From the NCBI GenBank assembly GCA_900314655.1, contig OMWC01000001.1, positions 62,001 through 126,000 of the forward strand: DNA of 64,000 nucleotides, given 5' to 3'. Positions 26,001-31,822 of this stretch are shown here, piece by piece. A program made the position numbers and the translations under genes. The stretch's first letter is position 1. Each line of letters starts with the position of its first letter. This stretch comes from an uncultured Prevotellaceae bacterium. Its GTDB lineage: Bacteria > Bacteroidota > Bacteroidia > Bacteroidales > Bacteroidaceae. A model generated the notes under the pieces. It ran no database searches. It was given only the letters and a program-made list of their open reading frames with translations, and had not been told where the DNA came from.

Positions 26001-26782
26001 GATATATTATCTATAGTGGTTTTAAGACAGGCCTTAATGATGTATATTGCATTAGTAACGAAGATGAAGTCAGACATCTGATAATCGAGGACCCGAAATC
26101 CCGTGAAGTCATCGTTGACATGGTGAGGGGCGAGGACTTGAAGAAGTTTACGGTCAATGGCCATGCCTGGTTGCTCAACATCCACAATGGCTTGAAGGAA
26201 GAAAAGCTGCCCGCTGTCGATATCAATCAATACAAAGGCGTTAAAAAGCGCCTGGACGACGAAAAGATTCACGCGAAACTGATGAAGCGAGAAGATCAGG
26301 GTGACACCCCCTACAACCTGCGTAATTGTGCATATCTGCGAGAATTTGAAAAGCCCAAAATCATGTGGGGGGAATTGTCGGATAAAGCTAAATTCGCTTA
26401 CGACAAGGACGGACGCTACTATTGCCTTAACACGGTATTCTTTTTTACCGGAAAGCGTTTGGAGTATTTGTTATGCTACCTGAACTCTCCTGTGTGTGAA
26501 TACATCTTCTCAAAGCGGTGTACGACTTCTGGCATGGGTACTATGCGATGGCTGAAATATACGGTAGGACAAATACCTGTACCTCAGTTGACGGAAACGC
26601 AAGAGAAAGCCATTGTGGATTTGTACCACGAGTATGAGAAATCTTCTGATGAAGGGACAATTGTGAAGATCAACCAACTATTTTATCAATACATCGGTTT
26701 GGATGAGGAAGATATAGAGACCATAAAATCAACTGTCAGAAAGCCATCAAAGGATGCGGCGGAAGATCAGCCTCAAGACTAA
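23027..26782 (+). CDS. Single-chain restriction-modification enzyme (type IIG, Eco57I-like)
   Basis: A 1251-residue protein combining nuclease, methyltransferase and probable target recognition. Asp79 and the IECKN motif (Glu97, Lys99) form a PD-(D/E)xK-like nuclease site. The AdoMet motif DPAVGSGHF starts at 533, and the catalytic NPPY of N6-adenine methyltransferases is at 817-820. A coiled-coil insert lies at about 690-790, and the C-terminal 350 residues resemble TaqI-type specificity regions. It would cut unmodified DNA and protect the host. Base composition is visibly more A+T-rich than the core genes around it, suggesting transfer. A BREX PglX-type methylase is a less likely alternative, as no other BREX genes are present. 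Confidence 0.85.
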   Translation: MSTRLSVQEALKRVHLKTMTLKNEENARFIKALQAHIVPRGQITNFSEKVHEAHVRDFLLDAFYKGEHYIGKKDENNTDLCIFAENSENSSAEVLIECKNPRRDNHEMISDEHLNRKALHEVITYYLDELSRGNYAVKYLIVTNGYDWYVFEALMIRELIATNELLNKYKAVKAPSLWKTKSDIFYKEEVKPAVEGALDQLVYTGFSLDKAEHTVGIRSICKMLSPYFLLKESYNDKNALNERFYNELLYIIGLEEKKKNGKPVITRRPEGKREPASLLENTLHQLSDFPQFTCLDEESQLDLALELVLMWVNRMLFIKLVESQLVGFNQDEGKYKFFTNSAIRDYNDLNELFFQVLALKEVDRQNVKAAFKIVPYLNSRLFELSEIEADFFRISSLKVDIMSYFDRTVLSEDAKKNPKGVENIRYIVDFLNHYDFGADSKEMLNFAREEKELINASVLGKIFEKINGYKDGAVFTPSTITQFICQQTLEQAVVDKFQEEGWNCSSMIDLKELINKENRQQANLLVNTIRVCDPAVGSGHFLVSALNQLIEIKYRLGILLDDEGLPVRDYVIRIIDDELDIRDEEGNRFAYKRNTGTLRLQKVLFREKRDIIENCLFGVDINPNSVNICQLRLWIELLKNAYYDESNHLVTLPNIDINIKCGDSVIHRKSLKDDLRLEMARARMTVQEYKQLVADYKNIHDKKIRKEKEKRLDELKKNILTVIRNGDELYKKRNKAQAEWNELTSSLYGGALLCDDDERNEKLQEKIAKLNTKIVKSEDLIREREDMFVHALEWRFAFPEVLDENGRFVGFDCIVGNPPYISVSNLKEAAKKALSKIGYQSYNSSGDICMLFYEYGMKLLKPGGLLMFITTNTWLRSDSGAGTRKYMGCFTDPMLLIDFKDAQLFDNVTVATNILMARKSPNSHKTMACEIEDYNKKLDLNGYISGRLVENSYDPESPWVVLSEKDKAIVEKVNHACKKDEDGSPQTLFSMGYIIYSGFKTGLNDVYCISNEDEVRHLIIEDPKSREVIVDMVRGEDLKKFTVNGHAWLLNIHNGLKEEKLPAVDINQYKGVKKRLDDEKIHAKLMKREDQGDTPYNLRNCAYLREFEKPKIMWGELSDKAKFAYDKDGRYYCLNTVFFFTGKRLEYLLCYLNSPVCEYIFSKRCTTSGMGTMRWLKYTVGQIPVPQLTETQEKAIVDLYHEYEKSSDEGTIVKINQLFYQYIGLDEEDIETIKSTVRKPSKDAAEDQPQD

Positions 26783-26899
26783 CATGCTTTTATAACAGAA
26801 ATATACCCATTATTGCACATTATCGACTATGTGTGCATTGAGGAGGAAAAAAGCGGAAAATAAAGCACGATTTTGTTGCTGAATGTAGATAATTTTTTG

Positions 26900-26907
26900 T
26901 ACCTTTG
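26900..26907 (+). promoter_or_regulatory. -7 promoter element for the small-gene cluster
   Basis: TACCTTTG, with TTTG at 26872-26875 (24 bp, wider than ideal). It would drive the genes from 26968. Confidence 0.45.
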
Positions 26908-26967
26908 TTGAGCGATTCGTCGATTGCGGCAGATCGTACTATTTTTAATATTTTCAATTGTTTGAAC

Positions 26968-27687
26968 ATGAAATTATCATTATCAAGTTCGTCTTTGAGC
27001 GGCAGTCTGGGTGTCCTCGCACGCATCGTCTGCAGCGGCAGGAATAGTATGAATGTGCTTGGCCTTTTTATAGGTCATGTGGATTCGGGCAAAGTGGCCT
27101 TCATGGCTGTAGATCGTTACGATTTCGAGGAAGCGATTAATTATTTTAAAGAAGCAAGAGCAAAAGACAACGACACCAGAACGAAGACAACATCAGTATC
27201 ATTAACCGACATTTTTGACGACATTTTCGGTAGCACCGAACGCAGTAGAACAAACGTAGAAGCTTACAATCTTAGAAATGGAGAGCACGCGCAATACAAA
27301 CATGACGAGCAGAAACTTCAGCATAGATCCCAGAGAGATAGTGAGGCGCATAGTGACGCTTGCAGATGGCTATGGACTCGACGAAAGCATGCGTGCGTTC
27401 AAGGAGACAGAGAGAGTGATGGGCTTCTTGCCGTGGTGGGAGGCGGAGGTGAGTCTGCCTGTGATGAAGTTCTTCAAGGAGGAGCGTGTTCGCGAGCAGT
27501 CGGAAAAGCACGCGATGGAGCTCGACAGGCTCCGGGCGGGTGCGCCCAGCGTCAGCATCAGTCAGCCGCAGGCGCAGACGGGCGTTTCACTTCCCTATGG
27601 AGGTGGAGGCATCGGGCAGGTGAATTTGCTGGAGCCTGGGGCAAATGCCAATTACACCAATCTCTCGCAAACCTGAAAGCAGCCTGA
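26968..27687 (+). CDS. Hypothetical protein; only the N-terminal half looks coding
   Basis: The open frame gives 239 residues. The first 105 or so have normal composition (VDRYDFEEAINYFKEARAKD; VSLTDIFDDIFGS). After about 27280 the translation becomes rich in Gly, Cys and Arg and reads as an out-of-frame copy of the gene at 27278. Either two genes overlap, or an ancestral gene lost its frame near 27270-27300 and this is the 5' remnant. An internal ATG at 27049 is another possible start. No family recognised. Confidence 0.4.
   Translation: MKLSLSSSSLSGSLGVLARIVCSGRNSMNVLGLFIGHVDSGKVAFMAVDRYDFEEAINYFKEARAKDNDTRTKTTSVSLTDIFDDIFGSTERSRTNVEAYNLRNGEHAQYKHDEQKLQHRSQRDSEAHSDACRWLWTRRKHACVQGDRESDGLLAVVGGGGESACDEVLQGGACSRAVGKARDGARQAPGGCAQRQHQSAAGADGRFTSLWRWRHRAGEFAGAWGKCQLHQSLANLKAA
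27278..27676 (+). CDS. Hypothetical protein of the accessory block
   Basis: A 132-residue protein. It has a helical, charged first half (IDPREIVRRIVTLADGYG; FFKEERVREQSEKHAMELDR) and a glycine-rich, low-complexity C-terminus. The ATG at 27302 (MTSRNFS) is an equally good start. It overlaps the frame opened at 26968, and the composition favours this frame from about 27280 on. It is 14 bp before the next gene, so probably one transcript. No known motif. Confidence 0.6.
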   Translation: MESTRNTNMTSRNFSIDPREIVRRIVTLADGYGLDESMRAFKETERVMGFLPWWEAEVSLPVMKFFKEERVREQSEKHAMELDRLRAGAPSVSISQPQAQTGVSLPYGGGGIGQVNLLEPGANANYTNLSQT

Positions 27688-27690
27688 GCC

Positions 27691-28173
27691 ATGACCGACG
27701 AAATGAAAGAGAAAATGATGCAGGGGCTTTTGCACGGAGCCACCATCGGGCAGTTGAACATGGTAGTAGAGAGCGGGGCCACGGTGAACTATTATGGCTC
27801 CTCGCGGGCTAATACTGCCATCACCCCTACAGAGGAACAGGTGAAGCGGGCCGTCGAGAAACTGATGGAGGAGAAAGACGAAGGTGGCAAATACCTGATG
27901 TGTGAGCAGCAGCAATGGTATGGCGTGAAGGCAGTACTCACCAAACTGTGCGAGTTTCCCGTGAAGCCTGCCCAGTTTGAGAGGACGTTGGAGAATCTTG
28001 AGCTGGCGCATCTGCGCGTGGCTTATAACGGCGAAAGCGTTAAGAAAGTTCATCTTCACCAGTTGCCCGCCAACGTTGAGCTATGGCACCAGTACCAGAA
28101 CACGGCCGACGACTATTCGATGAAACAGATAAAGGTGGCTGTTAGGCTGATAGATCTGCTCAAATACGAATAA
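27691..28173 (+). CDS. Hypothetical protein of the accessory block
   Basis: A 160-residue soluble protein. It begins with a helical segment (MTDEMKEKMMQGLLHGA). The C-terminal half (YGVKAVLTKLCEFP, KKVHLHQLPANVELWHQ, DDYSMKQIKVAVRLIDLL) resembles conserved unknown proteins that accompany mobile elements in Bacteroidales. No catalytic motif is visible. A good terminator follows 44 bp after the stop. Confidence 0.65.
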   Translation: MTDEMKEKMMQGLLHGATIGQLNMVVESGATVNYYGSSRANTAITPTEEQVKRAVEKLMEEKDEGGKYLMCEQQQWYGVKAVLTKLCEFPVKPAQFERTLENLELAHLRVAYNGESVKKVHLHQLPANVELWHQYQNTADDYSMKQIKVAVRLIDLLKYE

Positions 28174-28216
28174 CTCCTGTTTTCCCAATAGCATTCCCTA
28201 TTTTCCCAATAGTGTT

Positions 28217-28254
28217 CCCAACTCGGTTTTTTCACTGAGTTGGGAATTTTTTTT
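28217..28254 (+). terminator. Terminator after the small hypothetical genes
   Basis: CCCAACTC (28217-28224) and GAGTTGGG (28237-28244), followed by AA and eight T. Just upstream, TTTTCCCAATAG occurs twice, 21 bp apart (28180 and 28201). Confidence 0.8.
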
Positions 28255-28258
28255 GTCC

Positions 28259-28266
28259 TACCTTTG
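28259..28266 (+). promoter_or_regulatory. -7 promoter element for the 28308 gene
   Basis: TACCTTTG directly after the terminator, 41 bp before the next ATG. No clear TTTG at -33. Confidence 0.5.
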
Positions 28267-28307
28267 CATTGTCAATCGACCACTAACGGCGTTGACAATG
28301 CAATAAA

Positions 28308-28589
28308 ATGGTTACAAAGATTTTGAAAGTGGTGGCACAGGGAGAACCCATTAATGTGCCGAGTAAGAAAACCGAAAGCGGCCTAACGGCCAAGTGCATG
28401 ATCAGGCTCAAGGAGCTTGGTGGAAACTACGAGGATGAGTACATCTGCGCGATGTTCGGCAACCTCGCCCTCTGTAAGTTTGCTGAAGGAAATGTGGTGG
28501 TGGCTACGCTGAGATTCCAGACACATGAGTCGAACGGCCTATTCTACCAGGACGTGGTGGCAAACGATATTGTTAAAATCAATTTCTAA
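28308..28589 (+). CDS. Small hypothetical protein, possibly OB-fold
   Basis: A 93-residue protein, almost all predicted beta strands with alternating hydrophobics (KCMIRLKEL, EYICAMFGNLALCKF, VVVATLRFQTH). The strand order and the following primase-like gene make a single-strand DNA-binding OB fold possible, but that is inference from pattern only. It starts a probable operon with the genes at 28682 and 29051. Confidence 0.6.
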   Translation: MVTKILKVVAQGEPINVPSKKTESGLTAKCMIRLKELGGNYEDEYICAMFGNLALCKFAEGNVVVATLRFQTHESNGLFYQDVVANDIVKINF

Positions 28590-28681
28590 CCTGAGTTGAG
28601 GCGAGCCAAAGAGGGAGTCCCCGGGATCATTTGCGCAACCTTTCATCTGAAGCTCCTCTCTACTCGCAACAATTCAGAACA

Positions 28682-29032
28682 ATGAAGAATATCGAAATTA
28701 TACAGGTGAACGGCCAGGCCGTTTTCACGAGTGACGAAAAGAATAATGAGTATGTGCAGTTCCTGCCCGACGACCCTGTGGAGCAGTTTGTCGAGGGCTG
28801 GCGGCACGAAGGGGTGGCCCAGCGGCTGCGCAACGGAACGTTTGATTTTGTGGCACGGCCCCGCATACGCTCTGAGGCGACGCTTATCAAGAAGGTGGCT
28901 CACGGGCGGCTGTCGGCCACGAAGGACGGGGCCATTCAGCTGACGCTGAAGATTTTCAAGAGTGAGGGCATTCCGATGGCTGAGACGTTTATAAGCGAGG
29001 CTGAGGAGGCTGTAAGCAATGTCAAACTGTAA
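28682..29032 (+). CDS. Hypothetical protein upstream of the primase-like gene
   Basis: A 116-residue protein starting MKNIEIIQVNGQAVFTS. The longer frame from 28631 has an unconvincing extension, so 28682 was chosen. It is mixed alpha/beta with a basic middle (RLRNGTFDFVARPRIRS). No known motif. It ends 18 bp before the DUF3987 gene, suggesting a functional link. Confidence 0.6.
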   Translation: MKNIEIIQVNGQAVFTSDEKNNEYVQFLPDDPVEQFVEGWRHEGVAQRLRNGTFDFVARPRIRSEATLIKKVAHGRLSATKDGAIQLTLKIFKSEGIPMAETFISEAEEAVSNVKL

Positions 29033-29050
29033 AAACACGCAAGCAACGGT

Positions 29051-31324
29051 ATGATTTCTTATTGCAAGAAGGGGCGGTCGGCACAGGTGCTGGCCTGCCC
29101 TCAGGAAAAGTTCAACGAGATAGTGGATTCTCCGCAGGTGGCTCAGACCTGCCGCCTGCTGGCCAATGTGGATCATGGCAGCGATGAGGCCAAGCAGCTG
29201 AAACAGCAGTTGCCGCTGCTGATGTTCATGGCCAACTATAGCGACGGCCACCGCCACGCTGAGAGTGCCGTGCCCACGGGAATGGCCTACCTCGACCTTG
29301 ACGAGCTCAATGGCGAAAGTCCGCGCGAGGCCTGGCAGCATATCGTTCAGGCGCTCATCATGAAGGAGCTGGAGGATTTGGTGGTGCTGGTTCATGTGAG
29401 CTGTTCGGGCAAGGGGCTGCGCATCGTCTATATTATCCCCAGCCAGTTTTCCCATTTGTCGCCGACGGAGCAGATAGACCAGTCGAAGCAGTGGCTGGCA
29501 GCTCAGCTGGGCGTGGAAGATGATTCGAAGACGAAGGATTTGGCACGCGGCTCGTTTGCCGTACCGCGCGACTACATCATCTATGGCCCCGACGAGCGGC
29601 TGTTTGCCGAGCACCCAAGCAGCCTCACTCCCAGCCCCTCTCCGAAGGGAGAGGGGAGTGATTGCCCACAAGCATCACAAGAGGCGGATTCACAAGGCTC
29701 AGAAGTATCTACTCCCCTCCCTGTGAGGGAGGGGCAGGGGGAGAGTCTTCTATTCAAGGGTGTGGCCTATAAAGACATCATCGCCGAATGGTTCCGTCGC
29801 ACGGACGGCGAGCCGCAGGAGGGCGAGCGCAACGACCGGCTGCACCGGCTGGCAGCCCATCTGCGCTACATCACCGACAACAACGAGCAGACACTCTTGA
29901 GCATCATGCCCCGCTACGGGCTCGGGGAAGAGGAGATGCGCGGACTGATCCACTCAGCCTGTTCGGCACGGTTCTATTCCATTCCCCGACAGTTGCAGGA
30001 GATCATCAGCAGCCTTGCGCCCAAAGAGGAAATGGCTGCCGGGGAGACGGGGCTTGGCTCTACGCCGCCCCCGATGCCCAAGCGCCTTCCTTCGCTCATC
30101 AAGCTGCTCACCTCGAAGACGCCTGATATCTACAAGCCGGCTGTGGCCCATGCGGTATTCCCGTCGCTGGCCGCCCATCTGTGGAAGGTGCGCTTCCGCT
30201 ACATTGACAATGTGGAGCACGAGGCTACGCTGATGAATGTGCTGATGGCGGGAACGGGTGCCGGTAAGGACTGCATCTCGCAACCCATCAACCGCATCAT
30301 GGCCGACATCCGACGTCGCGATGCAGAGAACCTGAAGCGTGAGGCCGAATGGAAACGTGAGGTGAATTCGAAGGGTTCGAACAAGGATAAGCGGCAGCGG
30401 CCGGAGGGACTTGTAATCCAAGAAGTGGACCCCGACATGACCAACCCTGCCTTCGTGATGCGTATGGCCGAGGCCGACGAGCACTTCCTCTACACGAAGA
30501 TGAACGAGATTGACCAGTTTGACGCTCTTCGCGGTTCGGCCCGTGGCTCGCAGCAGTTTCAGATTATGTGTCTGGCCTTCGACCCTGACAACCGCTATGG
30601 TCAGACGCGCGTGGGTACGCAATCAGTCACCGAGAAGGTCTGCATCCGATTCAACTGGAACGCTGCAACAACTATCCAAAAGGGACAGCGATACTTTTCG
30701 CGCGTATTGACCGACGGCCCGATAAGCCGCATCAACTTCTGCACGATACCCGAGCGCGAGATTGGAGCCGACATGCCCGTCTATGGCACCTACGACTCGG
30801 AGTTCGACGAGGAGCTGCGCCCCTATATCGAGCGGCTGACGAGGGCCAGCGGAGTGGTGGATTGTCCGCAGGCATTCCGGTTGGCAAAGAAGCTGAAAGA
30901 CGAGTGTGCCGAGTTTTCGAGGCTGAGCCAGTCGAGGGTCTATGAGAATCTTTCGTTCCGGGCCAACGTTATTGCATGGTTGAAGGGTTGTGTGCTCTAC
31001 ATCTGCAACGACTACCGGTGGTCGAAAGAGATTGAGGACTTCGTGCGCTGGTCGTTGAAATACGATTTGTGGTGCAAGATGCAGTTCTTCGGCGCGGCCA
31101 TCGAGGCAGCCAACCAGGAGGCCGAACACACGCCGAAACGAGGGCCGCAAAATCTGCTGGAACTGCTTCCTGAGGAATTCACGCTCCATGATGCGGAGTT
31201 GGTGCGTCAGGCTCAGGGCTTGGACACGAAGGGCTCGCGCAATATGCTACGCCAATGGGTTCACAGGGGCTATGCGTTACGCGTTACAGATGACAGTTTT
31301 GTAAAAGTAAAAAGTAAAAGATAA
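29051..31324 (+). CDS. VirE-N (BT4734-like) / DUF3987 protein, probable primase-ATPase
   Basis: A 757-residue protein of two parts. The N-terminal BT4734-like domain has AYLDLDEL (Asp82, Asp84) and SCSGKGLR (117-124). These resemble the DxD and S-x-S-G-x-G motifs of archaeo-eukaryotic-type primases; I recall this family being placed in that superfamily. The DUF3987 part has a P-loop-like AGTGAGKD (Lys406) and a later EIDQFDAL acidic motif, fitting a helicase-like ATPase. Residues about 190-235 are a low-complexity insert translated from palindromic repeat DNA. These genes mark mobile elements or prophage remnants in Bacteroidales. The last codons overlap a 24-bp sequence repeated at 22908-22932. 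Confidence 0.8.
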   Translation: MISYCKKGRSAQVLACPQEKFNEIVDSPQVAQTCRLLANVDHGSDEAKQLKQQLPLLMFMANYSDGHRHAESAVPTGMAYLDLDELNGESPREAWQHIVQALIMKELEDLVVLVHVSCSGKGLRIVYIIPSQFSHLSPTEQIDQSKQWLAAQLGVEDDSKTKDLARGSFAVPRDYIIYGPDERLFAEHPSSLTPSPSPKGEGSDCPQASQEADSQGSEVSTPLPVREGQGESLLFKGVAYKDIIAEWFRRTDGEPQEGERNDRLHRLAAHLRYITDNNEQTLLSIMPRYGLGEEEMRGLIHSACSARFYSIPRQLQEIISSLAPKEEMAAGETGLGSTPPPMPKRLPSLIKLLTSKTPDIYKPAVAHAVFPSLAAHLWKVRFRYIDNVEHEATLMNVLMAGTGAGKDCISQPINRIMADIRRRDAENLKREAEWKREVNSKGSNKDKRQRPEGLVIQEVDPDMTNPAFVMRMAEADEHFLYTKMNEIDQFDALRGSARGSQQFQIMCLAFDPDNRYGQTRVGTQSVTEKVCIRFNWNAATTIQKGQRYFSRVLTDGPISRINFCTIPEREIGADMPVYGTYDSEFDEELRPYIERLTRASGVVDCPQAFRLAKKLKDECAEFSRLSQSRVYENLSFRANVIAWLKGCVLYICNDYRWSKEIEDFVRWSLKYDLWCKMQFFGAAIEAANQEAEHTPKRGPQNLLELLPEEFTLHDAELVRQAQGLDTKGSRNMLRQWVHRGYALRVTDDSFVKVKSKR
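29635..29743. repeat. Palindromic repeat pair inserted in frame within the DUF3987 gene
   Basis: CCCCTCTCC/GGGAGAGGGG (29635-29656) and CCCCTCCC/GGGAGGGG followed by CAGGGGGAG (29711-29743) belong to the GC-rich palindrome family found between genes here. They encode SLTPSPSPKGEG and TPLPVREGQGES without breaking the frame. Confidence 0.75.
31274..31300 (+). repeat. Iteron-like half element at the 3' end of the DUF3987 gene
   Basis: GCGTTACGCGTTACAGATGACAGTT. The last 18 bases (from GCGTTACAG) are identical to the minus strand at 22925-22908, and an extra GCGTTAC unit precedes both. The sequence is inside the coding region (near residues 742-750). Confidence 0.75.
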
Positions 31325-31346
31325 CTAACTAAAAACAAGTATCAAT

Positions 31347-31769
31347 ATGAAACAACCAAGAGGATTGCGGAACAATAATCCGCTGAACATCAGAAAGAGT
31401 CGCCGAACCACATGGCTCGGACAAAGTGAGAAACAGGAGGATCGCGCCTTCGTGCAGTTCCGCTCGATGGCCTACGGCTACAGGGCAGCCTTCAAGCTGT
31501 TGCAGAACTATCGCACGCTCTACGACAGCATGACGCTCAGGCAGTTCATACAGCGGTGGGCCCCGCCCGTGGAGAATGATACGGATGCCTACACGAAGAG
31601 CGTGGCCCGCACGGCTGGCATTCGTCCCGATGCGCTGCTGCCATCGCCAAGAAAGGCCAAGGCGCTATGGGTGAAGATCGTGGCCGGTATGCATCAGGTG
31701 GAAAACGGCATGATGCCCGTCGCCTCCCAAATAGAAGAAGGATGGGATTTGGCATTTGCTAAGATATAA
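31347..31769 (+). CDS. P5/lysozyme-like phage-type protein
   Basis: A 140-residue protein (RGLRNNNPLNIRKS; FVQFRSMAYGYRAAFKLLQ; RWAPPVENDTDAYTKSV). This pattern is commonly labelled structural protein P5 in Bacteroidales genomes and resembles a small lysozyme/transglycosylase fold: a glycine- and aromatic-rich core with W-A-P-x-x-E-N-D. No signal peptide, so release would need another factor or export of a non-classical kind. It closes the accessory block, 22 bp after the DUF3987 gene, and is followed by a strong terminator. Confidence 0.7.
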   Translation: MKQPRGLRNNNPLNIRKSRRTTWLGQSEKQEDRAFVQFRSMAYGYRAAFKLLQNYRTLYDSMTLRQFIQRWAPPVENDTDAYTKSVARTAGIRPDALLPSPRKAKALWVKIVAGMHQVENGMMPVASQIEEGWDLAFAKI

Positions 31770-31776
31770 AAAAGAG

Positions 31777-31807
31777 AAGACCCTCCCCTGTGCAGGGGGA
31801 GGGTCTT
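31777..31807. terminator. Bidirectional terminator, right edge of the accessory block
   Basis: AAGACCCTCCCC pairs with GGGGAGGGTCTT (one extra G), followed by CTTCTTTTG. It serves the rightward P5 gene and possibly the leftward MFS gene. It is a near copy of the carB terminator at 21227, so the same palindrome flanks the block on both sides. Confidence 0.8.
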
Positions 31808-31822
31808 CTTCTTTTGTTTTGT

